A stretch of DNA of 64,000 bases from Streptomyces ochraceiscleroticus (lineage in GTDB: Bacteria > Actinomycetota > Actinomycetes > Streptomycetales > Streptomycetaceae): the NCBI RefSeq assembly GCF_000720485.1, contig NZ_JOAX01000033.1:16991-80990 (forward strand), given 5' to 3'. How positions within the stretch are numbered: position 1 is the stretch's first letter; each line of letters starts with the position of its first letter. The notes beneath the pieces are model-generated. The model worked only from the letters and a program-made list of their open reading frames with translations, did no database searches and was not told the DNA's origin. The position numbers and the translations under genes were made by a program. Shown here one piece after another: positions 15,732 to 24,535 of this stretch.

Positions 15732-17954
15732 GTGCGGCGACCCCGATGGCGGAGCGCGGGCGGTGCCCTGCTGCGAGTGATCGCGGTCTGGGCGGTCTCG
15801 ACCGTCGCCATGCTCGTGCTGGCCGGTGCGCTGCCCGACTTCCGGCTGCAGTCGGCGGACGGTGACAGCGCCACCCAGGTCGCGGTGGCAGCGGCGCTCG
15901 GCGCCGGCGCCTTCGGCCTGCTCGGCGCCCTCGTATGGCCGCTGCTCGTACGGACCCTGCTGCTGGTGCCCGCGCTCGTGCTCGGCCTGCTGGTCTTCGC
16001 GCTCAACGGCTCGCTGCTGCTGGTCGCACTCTGGCTGATCCCCGACGGGCGCGGCGCGGCCTCCCCGGAGACGGCCGTGGTGGTCGCCGCCGTGATGTCG
16101 GCGGTGTCCTCCGCCACCGGTGCGGCACTGGCCGTCGGGGACGACGACGCGTACCGCAGGCGGCTGGCCCGGCTGGCCCTCCGGCGACGCACCTCCGTGG
16201 TGCAGGACCCGGCGGGCGCCCCGCCCGGCACGGTCTTCCTCCAGCTCGACGGCGTCGGGCACGACGTGCTCGTGGAGGCGCTGGCGGGCCCCGATCCGCT
16301 CATGCCCACCGTCGCGGGCTGGGCCGGCAGTACCCACACGCTCACCCCCTGGCGCACCGACTGGTCCAGCCAGACCGGCGCCAGCCAGCTCGGCATCCTG
16401 CACGGCACCAACCACGACCTGCCCGCCTTCCGCTGGTACGAGAAGGAGACCGGCGAGGTCATCGTCAGCAACCGCCCGACCAGCGCCGCCGAGCTGCAGC
16501 GCCGCGCGATGGCCAGGACCGGCAGCGGCGGCCTGCTCTCCGTGGACGGCGCGAGCCGCGGCAACCTCTTCAGCGGTGGCGCGGCGCAGCTCGCGCTGGT
16601 GCTCTCGGTGGCCGCCCGGCGCGGTCGGCACAACCGCTCCCGGGCCGGGTACTTCGCGTACTTCTCCGACCCGGCGAACGCCACCCGCACCGCCGCCTCC
16701 TTCGTGGTGGAGGTGTGCCGGGAGATAGGGCAGTCGCTGCGGGCGCGTTTCCGGGAGGACGGGCCGCGGGTGAAGCGCGGCGGGCTGTATCCCTTCGTGC
16801 GGGCGTTCGCGACGGTCGTCGAGCGGGACGTGGTGGTCGCCGCGGTGATCGGCGACATGCTGGTCGGCCGGACCGCGATCTACGCCGATCTGGTCGCGTA
16901 CGACGAGGTCGCGCACCACTCCGGTCCGGAGAGCCGGGACGCGCGGCTGGTGCTGCGGCGGCTGGACCGTTCGCTCGCGCTGATCGCGAAGATCGCCCCG
17001 CACGCCCCGCGCCCGTACCGCATCGTGCTCCTCTCCGACCATGGGCAGAGCCCGGGCGAGACGTTCGCCGGGCGGTACGGGCTGACGCTGGAGGACCTGG
17101 TGCGGGCCAGCTGCGGGCTGCCGGTGTCCCGGCGGGCGCGGCGCAGCCCCACGGGTGCCGAGGCCAGGAACACCGCGCGGGCCGCGCTGCGCCGCCCCGA
17201 GGAGGAGCCGGAGGAGACCACGCGGCGGGCCCGCCGGGCCGCCGAGCCGATCGTGCTGGCCTCCGGGAACCTCGGCCTGGTGTCGCTGCCCTCCATACCG
17301 GGCCGGGCGACGCGCGAGCAGATCGACCGTCGCAATCCGGCGCTGCTGAGCACCCTCGCCGAGCATCCGGGCATCGGCTTCGTGCTCGTACGGTCCGAGG
17401 AGCACGGCGCGGTCGTGCTCGGGCCGCGCGGGGGCGCGCACCACCTCGACACCGGACGGATCGTCGGCGAGGACCCGCTGGCGCCGTTCGGGCCGGGCGC
17501 GGCGGACGCGGTCCGCCGTACCGACGGCTTCCCGCACGTCGCCGACATCATGATCAATTCCTTCTGCGACCCGGAGACGGGCGAGGTGCACGCCTTCGAG
17601 GAGCAGATCGGCTCGCACGGGGGCCTCGGCGGTCAGCAGTCCCGGCCGTTCCTGCTGTGGCCGGAAGAGCTCACGCCGCCGGTGGGGGAGGGCGCGGAGC
17701 TGGTCGGCGCCGAACACGTCCACCGGGTGTTCCGCCGCTGGCTGGGAGAGGGCGGGGGCCCGGCGGTACCGGTGGGCGACGAGGCCGGGCCCAGTACGGA
17801 CGAAGCGCCGGCCACCGGCGAGGCCCGGCCCAGTACGGACGAAGCGCCGGCCACCGGTGAGATACGGCCCGGTGTGGACGAAATCCGGCCGCCGGGGGCC
17901 GCTCCCGAAGCTTTTTCGCCCGGCGACGGCGCCACGCAGGAGGAACAGCGCTGA
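15732..17954 (+). CDS. membrane protein with phage-holin-like N-terminus and alkaline-phosphatase-like domain
   Basis: 740 residues from a GTG at 15732, with AGGAAAGG upstream. The first 130 residues hold about four hydrophobic helices (AVSTVAMLVLAGALPDF, LLVLGLLVFALNGSLL type) of the phage_holin_4 superfamily fold. A large phosphodiesterase/alkaline-phosphatase-like domain follows, with FLQLDGVGHDVL, DEVAHHSGPES and LLSDHGQSPG supplying metal-binding Asp/His. The C-terminus is low-complexity with two copies of a 13-residue repeat (PSTDEAPATGEAR). Despite the name it is a chromosomal actinobacterial protein, not a phage lysis gene. The substrate is unknown; a cell-envelope phosphodiester is plausible. 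Confidence 0.8.
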   Translation: MRRPRWRSAGGALLRVIAVWAVSTVAMLVLAGALPDFRLQSADGDSATQVAVAAALGAGAFGLLGALVWPLLVRTLLLVPALVLGLLVFALNGSLLLVALWLIPDGRGAASPETAVVVAAVMSAVSSATGAALAVGDDDAYRRRLARLALRRRTSVVQDPAGAPPGTVFLQLDGVGHDVLVEALAGPDPLMPTVAGWAGSTHTLTPWRTDWSSQTGASQLGILHGTNHDLPAFRWYEKETGEVIVSNRPTSAAELQRRAMARTGSGGLLSVDGASRGNLFSGGAAQLALVLSVAARRGRHNRSRAGYFAYFSDPANATRTAASFVVEVCREIGQSLRARFREDGPRVKRGGLYPFVRAFATVVERDVVVAAVIGDMLVGRTAIYADLVAYDEVAHHSGPESRDARLVLRRLDRSLALIAKIAPHAPRPYRIVLLSDHGQSPGETFAGRYGLTLEDLVRASCGLPVSRRARRSPTGAEARNTARAALRRPEEEPEETTRRARRAAEPIVLASGNLGLVSLPSIPGRATREQIDRRNPALLSTLAEHPGIGFVLVRSEEHGAVVLGPRGGAHHLDTGRIVGEDPLAPFGPGAADAVRRTDGFPHVADIMINSFCDPETGEVHAFEEQIGSHGGLGGQQSRPFLLWPEELTPPVGEGAELVGAEHVHRVFRRWLGEGGGPAVPVGDEAGPSTDEAPATGEARPSTDEAPATGEIRPGVDEIRPPGAAPEAFSPGDGATQEEQR
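17791..17868 (+). repeat. two 39-bp tandem repeats inside the holin/phosphatase gene
   Basis: Copies begin at 17791 and 17830 and are nearly identical over the first 32 bases. They keep the reading frame and add 13 residues each to the acidic C-terminal tail, so unit number could vary between strains. Confidence 0.7.
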
Positions 17955-18068
17955 TTTGGAGGCGGCCTCCGAGGTCCCGGACCATGGTGGGGCGCCCGCA
18001 GCCACCCGGCCGGGCGCGGCGCGTGCCGGGAGCCTGACACAGGCCCGGCGCGCAGGGCGTCCGGCGAC

Positions 18069-18108
18069 CTCGGACGCGGAGCACAAGCGCTCGGACGCAG
18101 AGCACAAG
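18069..18108 (+). repeat. two 19-bp direct repeats upstream of the permease gene
   Basis: CTCGGACGC(G/A)GAGCACAAG occurs at 18069-18087 and 18090-18108, a 21-bp period (two helical turns), 19 bases before the permease start. It could be an operator or a leader repeat. Confidence 0.5.
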
Positions 18109-18126
18109 AGAGAGCCACCACTCGCC

Positions 18127-19521
18127 ATGCACGACCGGCACACCCGCCGCTTCGGTCTGGGGACCGCAACCGCCCTGGTGATGGGTAACATCATCGGCGG
18201 CGGGATCTTCCTGCTCCCCGCCTCGGTCGCCCCCTACGGCACCGTCAGCCTCGTCGCCTTCGGCGTCCTGACCCTCGGCGCCCTCGCGCTCGCCCTGGTC
18301 TTCGGCCGCCTCGCCGGTCGCCATCCGGACACCGGAGGCCCCTACGTCTACGCGCGCGAGGCGTTCGGCGACTTCGCCGGCTTCCTCTCCGCCTGGTCGT
18401 ACTGGACGATGACCTGGGTCAGCAACGCGGCCCTCGCCGTCGCCGCCGTCGGCTACGTCCACGTGCTCCTCCCCGGCCACGCCTCCAAGGGCATGGACCT
18501 GGCCGTCGCGCTGATCGCCCTCTGGCTCCCGGCGATCTCGAACTTCGCCGGCACCCGCTACGTCGGCGCCGTGCAGCTCGTCTCCACCGTCCTGAAGTTC
18601 CTGCCGCTCCTCTTCATCGCGGTCGCCGGGCTCTTCTTCTTCGACGCGGACAACCTCGGCTCCTTCCACGAAGGCGGTGGCAGCGCGCTCGGCGGCATGT
18701 CGGCCGCCGCCGCGATCCTGCTCTACAGCTACGTCGGCGTGGAGTCCGCCGCGATGAGCGCGGGCGAGGTGCGCAATCCGCAGCGCAACGTCGGCCGGGC
18801 CACCGTCCTCGGCGTCCTCGGCGCCGCCGTGGTCTACCTCCTCGGCACGGTCTCGGTCTTCGGCACCGTCCCGCACGACAAGCTGGTGGACTCCCAGGCC
18901 CCGTTCTCCGACGCGATGAACGCGATGTTCGGCGGCACCTGGGGCGGCACGCTGATCGCCGCGGCCGCCGTGATCTCCATCGTCGGCGCGCTGAACGGCT
19001 GGACGCTGATGAGTGCCCAGTCCCCGTACGCCGCGGCCAAGGACGGCCTCTTCCCGGCCGCGTTCCAGAAGAAGCGGCGCGGCGTGCCGACCTTCGGCGT
19101 ACTGGCCTCGACCGTCCTCGCCACCGCGCTGACCGTGATCAACTACGTCTCCGGCGCCGGCGGCGTCTTCGAGATCCTGGTCCTCATCACCACGTTCTCG
19201 GCCACCGTGCCCTACCTCCTCGCCGCCGGCGCGCAGGTGTACTTCCTGCTCACCGGGCGCCGCGACGAGGTGCGCCCCGGCCGCTTCGCCCGCGACCTGG
19301 TCCTCGCGCTGGCCGCCTTCGGCTTCACCTTCTGGCTGGTGGCGGGCGCCGGATACGCGGCGATCTACCAGGGCGTCCTGTTCCTCTTCGCGGGCATCCT
19401 CGTGTACGCGTGGATGCGTGCCCGCCGGACGGTACGCGAGCGCGAGGCGGCCGAGGGCCTGGCAACGGCCGACGCCCCCGCAGCGGCCGAGGACTCGCCG
19501 AAGGGGATACTGGCGCCCTGA
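18127..19521 (+). CDS. APC-family amino acid permease
   Basis: 464 residues with about 12 hydrophobic segments. The N-terminal GNIIGGGIFLLPAS is the signature glycine-rich first helix of APC transporters, and SAWSYWTMTWVSNAAL and YSYVGVESAAM are further conserved segments. It should import or exchange an amino acid or amine through the cytoplasmic membrane; substrate not assignable (arginine/ornithine-antiporter-like and cadaverine-type members share these motifs). ATG 18127 is chosen because the upstream in-frame extension overlaps the preceding gene. It precedes aroQ by 32 bp and may be cotranscribed with it. Confidence 0.88.
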   Translation: MHDRHTRRFGLGTATALVMGNIIGGGIFLLPASVAPYGTVSLVAFGVLTLGALALALVFGRLAGRHPDTGGPYVYAREAFGDFAGFLSAWSYWTMTWVSNAALAVAAVGYVHVLLPGHASKGMDLAVALIALWLPAISNFAGTRYVGAVQLVSTVLKFLPLLFIAVAGLFFFDADNLGSFHEGGGSALGGMSAAAAILLYSYVGVESAAMSAGEVRNPQRNVGRATVLGVLGAAVVYLLGTVSVFGTVPHDKLVDSQAPFSDAMNAMFGGTWGGTLIAAAAVISIVGALNGWTLMSAQSPYAAAKDGLFPAAFQKKRRGVPTFGVLASTVLATALTVINYVSGAGGVFEILVLITTFSATVPYLLAAGAQVYFLLTGRRDEVRPGRFARDLVLALAAFGFTFWLVAGAGYAAIYQGVLFLFAGILVYAWMRARRTVREREAAEGLATADAPAAAEDSPKGILAP

Positions 19522-19553
19522 CCGCGCCTCACCGAACGGAGAGTTGAGAGCAC

Positions 19554-20021
19554 ATGCCCCGCACCCTCGCCACCGCCCCGATCCTCGTCCTCAACGGCCC
19601 GAACCTGAACCTCCTGGGCCAGCGGCAGCCGGAGATCTACGGCTCCGACACCCTCGCCGACGTCGAGGCGCTGTGTGCCAAGACCGCGGCCGCGCACGGC
19701 GGCACGGTCGACTGTCGGCAGTCGAACCACGAGGGGCAGCTCGTCGACTGGATCCACGAGGCCCGGCTCACCCACGCGGGCATCGTGATCAACCCGGCCG
19801 CGTACTCCCACACCTCCGTCGCGATCCTCGACGCGCTCAACACCTGCGACGGGATGCCGGTCCTGGAGGTACACATCTCCAACATCCACCAGCGCGAGGA
19901 GTTCCGGCACCACTCCTACGTCTCGCACCGCGCCGACGGCGTCATCGCGGGCTGCGGCGTCCAGGGCTACGCCTTCGCGATCGAGCGGGTGGCGGCGCTG
20001 GTGGCCGCGGCCCAGGACTGA
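19554..20021 (+). CDS. aroQ: type II 3-dehydroquinate dehydratase
   Basis: 155 residues; third step of the shikimate pathway (3-dehydroquinate to 3-dehydroshikimate). Family motifs are intact: [20 protein letters not shown] (catalytic Tyr about residue 29), [27 protein letters not shown], and [17 protein letters not shown] with the catalytic His. GGAGAGTTGAGAG precedes the ATG. In streptomycetes stand-alone copies may serve aromatic catabolism (quinate) or antibiotic precursor supply as well as aromatic amino acid synthesis. Confidence 0.95.
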   Translation: MPRTLATAPILVLNGPNLNLLGQRQPEIYGSDTLADVEALCAKTAAAHGGTVDCRQSNHEGQLVDWIHEARLTHAGIVINPAAYSHTSVAILDALNTCDGMPVLEVHISNIHQREEFRHHSYVSHRADGVIAGCGVQGYAFAIERVAALVAAAQD

Positions 20022-20158
20022 ACCACCTCGACCGCCCAGTACCGACCGCGGCACGCCCGCCCGCACATTGGCGCGAAAGCGGGTTCGGCGTGCGAAGGTG
20101 GGTGGAAAAGCTGGAACGCAGGTACCCACGCGACGGCTGAGCTGAGAGGCGGGACGGC

Positions 20159-20470
20159 ATGAACGGTCAGGTGGATCCGCTCACCGACAAGGAGATCGAG
20201 GACCGGCTGGCGGAGCTGCCCGGCTGGACGGTCGCCGACGACAAGCTGACCCGTACGTACGGCTTCGACAGCCACTTCCCGGCGGCCGCGATGGTCATCC
20301 ACGTGGCCCAGATCCAGGAGGAACTGGGCCACCACTCCGAACAGACGCTGGGCTACAACAAGCTGACCATCGCGGTGAACACCCACAGCGCCGGCGGCCG
20401 CATCACTGAACGGGACTTCGCCCTCGCACAGCGGATCGAAGCCGTCGCAGCGGGCCACGGGGCCCGCTGA
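20159..20470 (+). CDS. 4a-hydroxytetrahydrobiopterin dehydratase-like protein
   Basis: 103 residues. PLTDKEIEDRLAELPGWTV, then ELGHHSEQTLGYNKLTIAV and THSAGGRITERDFALA, are pterin-4a-carbinolamine dehydratase motifs, including the paired active-site histidines of LGHHSE. It regenerates pterin cofactor after aromatic hydroxylation or acts as a dimerisation/regulatory protein. No aromatic amino acid hydroxylase is encoded nearby. Its 3' end overlaps the convergent BrkB-type gene by about 68 bp. Confidence 0.88.
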   Translation: MNGQVDPLTDKEIEDRLAELPGWTVADDKLTRTYGFDSHFPAAAMVIHVAQIQEELGHHSEQTLGYNKLTIAVNTHSAGGRITERDFALAQRIEAVAAGHGAR

Positions 20471-21425
20471 CCCGGCCCCGGGCCTGTTCCCGCCCGGCGC
20501 GCGGCGCCGCCCGCGTCAGCTCCGCGTTGAACTGCGCGCCGGTCAGCAGGGACAGGTGGGAGAACCACAGCCAGATCAGGAAGACCACCGGGCCCGCGAG
20601 CGACCCGTACAGCCGGTTGAAGGTGCCGACGTACGACGCGTACAGCGCGAAGCCCGCCGAGGAGACCAGCCACAGCAGCACCGCGAGGACACCGCCGGGC
20701 ACCCCGCGCCGCACTCCGCGCGAGGCCGGCGGCCCCGAGCGGAAGAGGACCAGTACGAGCACGGTCACCAGGCACAGCAGCAGCGGCCACTTGACCACGC
20801 TCCAGGTCACCTCGGCGGCCCGGCCCAGCCCCACGGCGCGCCCCATCGCGCGCGCCAGCGGCCCGCTGGCCAGCAGGGCCACCGCGCTCCCGATGAGCGA
20901 GGCGAGCAGCACCAGCGCCGTACCGAGAATGCGCGGCGCCTTGCGCCACGGCGGCCGGTCGTCCTTGACCCGGTGCATGGCGTGCAGCGCCCGCCGGAAC
21001 ACCGCGAGATAGCTGCACGAGGACCACACCGCGCTGACCGTCGCACCGCCCACCACCAGCCAGGCCGCGGTCCGCTGATGGGACATGGAGATCAGCGCGC
21101 GGTGCAGCGTGGCGCCGGACTGGGCCGGGGCGAGCGCGCTGATGTGCTCGATGAGCTGTCCGGTCGCGGGCGGGTCCGCCAGCCCGATCAGCGACACCGT
21201 CACAATCATGGCGGGCAGCAGCGCCAGCACCGAGTAGTACGTCAGGCTGGCCGCCCAGTCCGTCAGATCGTCGCGCCACACGGACAGCGGCGTACGGCAC
21301 AGTGCGGTCCGCCACTGCCGCCAGTCCGGCAGCGAGCGCACGACATCCTGTACCGCTCCGCGCACCGCACCGGCCCGCTCCGGCGTCTGCTGTTCCGGTA
21401 CCCGGCGGTCATCGCCGACCTCCAT
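20403..21425 (-). CDS. YihY/BrkB family membrane protein
   Basis: 340 residues with about six transmembrane segments. The family block DDLTDWAASLTYYSVLALLPAMIV is followed by VVFLIWLWFSHLSLLTGAQFNAEL at the end of the membrane domain. The function of the family is not settled; once annotated as ribonuclease BN, it is now regarded as a transporter or flippase-like protein. ATG at 21425 has AAGGAAG upstream. The C-terminus is basic and the gene overlaps the convergent pterin dehydratase gene. Confidence 0.88.
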   Translation of the reverse strand: MEVGDDRRVPEQQTPERAGAVRGAVQDVVRSLPDWRQWRTALCRTPLSVWRDDLTDWAASLTYYSVLALLPAMIVTVSLIGLADPPATGQLIEHISALAPAQSGATLHRALISMSHQRTAAWLVVGGATVSAVWSSCSYLAVFRRALHAMHRVKDDRPPWRKAPRILGTALVLLASLIGSAVALLASGPLARAMGRAVGLGRAAEVTWSVVKWPLLLCLVTVLVLVLFRSGPPASRGVRRGVPGGVLAVLLWLVSSAGFALYASYVGTFNRLYGSLAGPVVFLIWLWFSHLSLLTGAQFNAELTRAAPRAGREQARGRVSGPRGPLRRLRSAVRGRSPVQ

Positions 21426-21672
21426 CGTGCTGGTCTTCCTTTCCGTACGGACCGTTCCGCTTACGGCCCGCGCCCCATCCTGCCCCGTTCCGCTGCCCCT
21501 TCCGTACCGGCCCCGTGTCCAGTGCTCCCGGCGAAAGATCGGAAAACAGGAAAATCAGCGCGCTTTGCGCGTGCCGTACCGGGACATCGGGACCGAAGCG
21601 TGCCCCAATGGGTACCGGGGCAGTGATGCCTGGCACGCATGTTCCGAGGTGCCGACCGAGAGGAGCGGACGG

Positions 21673-22218
21673 GTGCCCGAACCCGGCGATGCCCTCCTGG
21701 CCGTGCGGGCCGGAGAAGGGGACGAGGGCGCGTTCGAGGTGCTCGTACGCCGGCACGGCCCGCCGCTGCTGCGCCTGGCGACCCGGCTCCTGGGCAGCAG
21801 GACGGACGCGGAGGACGCCGTGCAGGACGCGTTCGTCAACGCCTGGCGCCGGATCCCGGAGTTCCGCGGCGACGCCTCGTTCTCGACGTGGATGTACCGC
21901 ATCGTCACCAACCGCTGCCTGAACATCCTGCGGGCCCGCCGCCCCACCCAGGACCTCGGCTCGGTCCCCGAACCGCCCGCGCCCGAACACGCCTCGTCGC
22001 CGGTCCGCGCGGCCGAGTCGCAGGCGGCGGTGCGCGCGCTGAGCGACGCCATGCAGGGGCTCACCCCCGAACAGCGCGCCTGCTGGGTCCTGCGCGAACT
22101 GCAGGGGCTGCCGTACGAGGAGATCGCCGAGATCGTCGGCAGCACGCACCAGGCGGTGCGCGGCCGGGTCTTCCGGGCACGCCGCTATCTGACGGAGGCG
22201 ATGAGCTCATGGCGCTAG
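21673..22218 (+). CDS. ECF (group 4) RNA polymerase sigma factor
   Basis: 181 residues from a GTG at 21673, 7 bases after AGGAG. Region 2 is LLRLATRLLGSRTDAEDAVQ with FRGDASFSTWMYRIVTNRCL; region 4 is LTPEQRACWVLRELQGLPYEE followed by IAEIVGSTHQAVRGRVFRAR. Regions 1 and 3 are absent, as in extracytoplasmic-function sigma factors. The next gene overlaps by 10 bp and encodes a protein with a zinc anti-sigma-type motif, the usual arrangement for an ECF/anti-sigma pair. A GGGTAC at 21610-21615 might be part of a stress promoter, but no -35 partner is convincing. Confidence 0.92.
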   Translation: MPEPGDALLAVRAGEGDEGAFEVLVRRHGPPLLRLATRLLGSRTDAEDAVQDAFVNAWRRIPEFRGDASFSTWMYRIVTNRCLNILRARRPTQDLGSVPEPPAPEHASSPVRAAESQAAVRALSDAMQGLTPEQRACWVLRELQGLPYEEIAEIVGSTHQAVRGRVFRARRYLTEAMSSWR

Positions 22219-22808
22219 GCGACGCGTACGAGGGCGAGGACCCGGCACTGCCCTGCGGCCGCACGCTCTCGGAGGTCTGGGAGACGGCGGAGGAAACCCC
22301 GGACGACCCGCATACAGTCGGCTGTCCGCACTGCCAGGAAGCGCTGGCGCAGCTCGGGATACTGGACGACTACGTACGCGAGGCCCGGGACCGCGACGCG
22401 GACGAGGCGGCCGAGGCGGCGGCCGCCGACCGGCTCACGGCGCGGGTGATGGACCTGGTCAGGACCGACCTGCGGCCCGGCCGCACGCTGCCGCTGGGCG
22501 AGCCGGCGGACGACGCCTGGATCACCGAGGCGGCGGCCGCGAAGGCGTTCCGCGCGGCGGCCGAGGCGCTGCCGACAGTATTCGCGGGGAGCTGCAAGGT
22601 CGTCCTGGAGGTGCCCGACGGGCCGGCGACGGTGACCATGGAGGTCGCGGCGGGCCTGGAGTGGCCGCTGCCGGAACTGGCGGAGCGGATCCGGGAGCGG
22701 GTGCTCGCGGCGGCGGACGAGGCGGTCGGCATGACCGTCTCCGGAGTCGACGTCACGGTCGTGGACCTCATCGACGCGGAAGCGGACGCGGGGGAGGAGC
22801 GGGCATGA
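22209..22808 (+). CDS. Asp23/Gls24-like protein with N-terminal zinc anti-sigma-type motif
   Basis: 199 residues. The N-terminus contains DDPHTVGCPHC, which matches the HxxxCxxC zinc motif of ZAS anti-sigma factors. The C-terminal part (LPLGEPADDAWITEAAAAKAF, then VTMEVAAGLEWPLPELAERI) resembles Asp23/Gls24 envelope-stress proteins. ATG 22209 overlaps the sigma-factor stop by 10 bp. No membrane segment is seen, so if it is an anti-sigma factor it is soluble, perhaps redox-responsive. This combined reading is inferred from motifs only. Confidence 0.65.
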   Translation: MALGDAYEGEDPALPCGRTLSEVWETAEETPDDPHTVGCPHCQEALAQLGILDDYVREARDRDADEAAEAAAADRLTARVMDLVRTDLRPGRTLPLGEPADDAWITEAAAAKAFRAAAEALPTVFAGSCKVVLEVPDGPATVTMEVAAGLEWPLPELAERIRERVLAAADEAVGMTVSGVDVTVVDLIDAEADAGEERA

Positions 22809-23203
22809 GCGGCACACACCGGGCCGAGGGCCTCGACGGGACGGAACGCGAGCTGCGGGCACTGCTGCAGCGGACCGCGGCCGACGCCGCGCGGGCCACG
22901 ACCGGGGTCGCGTACCTCCGCCCGGGCCTCGGCGACCTCGTACGCGGCGCGGTCCCACTCCGCGTACCGGCCGACGGACAGCCACGCGTCACGGGCGTAC
23001 GCGCGGAGCCGGGCGACGCACCGGGCCTGTGGCGGCTGCGCATCCACCTCGCGGTGCGCCGCGGCCATCGCGCACTGGACGTGGTCCGCGCGGTACGCAC
23101 GGAGGTAACGGCCGCGGTCCAACGCGCGTTCGGCCCGGAGGGCCCGGACCAGCACGGCGTCGCGACACTCACCGTCACGGTGACGGTGACGGACCTGGCG
23201 TGA
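22805..23203 (+). CDS. second Asp23/Gls24-like small protein
   Basis: 132 residues; ATG overlaps the preceding stop (ATGA). The C-terminal half (LWRLRIHLAVRRGHRALDVV, then VRTEVTAAVQRAF and LTVTVTVTDLA) has the beta-alpha pattern of the Asp23 family, where a trans-acting partner binds membranes or other Asp23 proteins. It is third in the sigma-factor operon, so it is probably part of the same stress response. Identification is moderate because the family signature is weak. Confidence 0.6.
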   Translation: MSGTHRAEGLDGTERELRALLQRTAADAARATTGVAYLRPGLGDLVRGAVPLRVPADGQPRVTGVRAEPGDAPGLWRLRIHLAVRRGHRALDVVRAVRTEVTAAVQRAFGPEGPDQHGVATLTVTVTVTDLA

Positions 23204-23217
23204 GCGGAGACCACCCC

Positions 23218-24123
23218 ATGAATGACCAGCATCCGCATTCCCACTCCGACTTCACGGAAATGGACTGGGAAGAGCTGGCCCCGGTGCTGGAGCGCGAGGC
23301 CGTACTCGCCACGCCGATGTACGAACAGGCCGCCGACTGGCTGCGCACGCTGCTCGGCGGGGCTGAGGAACGGGCCGCGGGGGAGGCGTCCGTACGCCGC
23401 GTCTGGGACGTCGGCTCCGGTCCCGGCGTCGTCACCTGCCTGCTGGCGCGGGCCTTCCCGCACGCGGAGGTGGTGGCGGTGGACCCGGCCCCGGCGCTAC
23501 TGGCCCGTGCCCGGGACCGCGCCGCGCGACTCGGCCTGGCCGACCGGTTCCGCACCCACGAGGCCGAACTGCCGGGCGACGACCTCGAAACGCTCGGCAC
23601 GGCCGACCTCATCTGGACCAGCAAGGTGCTGCACCACGTCGGCGACCAGCAGGCCGCAGTGGCACTGCTGGCCGGTCGGCTGCGCCCCGGTGGCGTACTC
23701 GCGGTGGCCGAGGGCGGCCTGCCCGACCGGATACTGCCACGCGACATCGGCATCGGCCGCCCCGGCCTGCAGGCCAGACTGGACGCGGCCCAGGAGGAGT
23801 GGTTCGCGCAGATGCGGGCCGGGCTGCCGGGTTACCGGGAAACCGTCGAGGACTGGCCCGCGCTACTGACGGCCGCGGGCCTGGCCGACACCGCCGGCCG
23901 CACCTTCCTCCTGGACCTCCCGGCTCCGCTGGACGGCACCGCCCGCGACCACATCACAGCCCGCCTCGCCCGAGCCGCCGACCAGTACGCCGACCTCCTG
24001 GACGAAACGGACCGCAAAACCCTGACCCGCCTCACCGACCCGAAAGACGAGGCATCCGTCGCCCACCGCCCGGACGCCTTCTTCCTCACGGCCCGCACGG
24101 TGCACGCGGGGTGCGCGGAGTGA
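23218..24123 (+). CDS. class I SAM-dependent methyltransferase
   Basis: 301 residues. Motif I VWDVGSGPGVVT is at about residues 62-73, followed by EVVAVDPAPALLARA and, after LIWTSKVLHHVGDQ, the post-motif LRPGGVLAVAEGG. The small-molecule substrate is unknown. The ATG at 23218 lies 14 bases after the Asp23-like gene, so it may be the last gene of the sigma-factor operon. It is not closely similar to the methyltransferase at 3389-4204. Confidence 0.83.
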   Translation: MNDQHPHSHSDFTEMDWEELAPVLEREAVLATPMYEQAADWLRTLLGGAEERAAGEASVRRVWDVGSGPGVVTCLLARAFPHAEVVAVDPAPALLARARDRAARLGLADRFRTHEAELPGDDLETLGTADLIWTSKVLHHVGDQQAAVALLAGRLRPGGVLAVAEGGLPDRILPRDIGIGRPGLQARLDAAQEEWFAQMRAGLPGYRETVEDWPALLTAAGLADTAGRTFLLDLPAPLDGTARDHITARLARAADQYADLLDETDRKTLTRLTDPKDEASVAHRPDAFFLTARTVHAGCAE

Positions 24124-24243
24124 TGGCCGACAGCTCGCGGTGGTTCGGGCGTGCGGGCGTCCTTGTTGCTGCGCCGGGTTTGCGGAGTGGGGGAAATGCG
24201 GAGACCCTGGGGACGTCAGGCACCCCCATACAGGGAGGCAACC

Positions 24244-24435
24244 ATGTCCATGCTTGACAAGCTGAAGAACCTGATGAAGGGCCACCCCGACCAGACCCGG
24301 CACGGCGTTGAGAAGGCCGGTGACGCCTTCGACGCGAGGACGGGGAACAAGTACCAGAGCCAGGTGGACAAGGCTCAGGAGAAGCTGAACGATCAGACCG
24401 GCACCGGTCGGCAGCAGCGGCCCGAGGACCGGTAA
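24244..24435 (+). CDS. small antitoxin-like protein (MT0933-type)
   Basis: 63 residues, highly charged: MSMLDKLKNLMKGHPDQTRH, then a GVEKAGDAFDARTGNKYQSQ segment and QEKLNDQTG. This is the pattern of the MT0933_antitox family (Rv0909-like), proposed antitoxins. GGGAGGCAACC precedes the ATG. No toxin gene is adjacent, so in streptomycetes it may have another role. Confidence 0.8.
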   Translation: MSMLDKLKNLMKGHPDQTRHGVEKAGDAFDARTGNKYQSQVDKAQEKLNDQTGTGRQQRPEDR

Positions 24436-24478
24436 CCCTCAGCAACGATCTCAGCACACCGCCGGCGAACCTAGAGCG

Positions 24479-24517
24479 ACGGCGCCGCCGCCCACGCGAG
24501 GTGAGCGGCGGCGCCGT
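24479..24517. terminator. 13-bp-stem hairpin between convergent genes
   Basis: Arms 24479-24491 and 24505-24517 are perfectly complementary (ACGGCGCCGCCGC and its reverse complement) with a 13-base loop. It lies between the antitoxin-like gene (+) and the aldo/keto reductase (-), so it can terminate both; no T-run, as usual in streptomycetes. Confidence 0.7.
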
Positions 24518-24535
24518 ACGGTGTGAGCCGGTGGC

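Noticed and set aside
15732..17954. Phage lysis gene or prophage remnant
   Set aside because: No phage structural genes are adjacent; the protein belongs to a chromosomal actinobacterial family.
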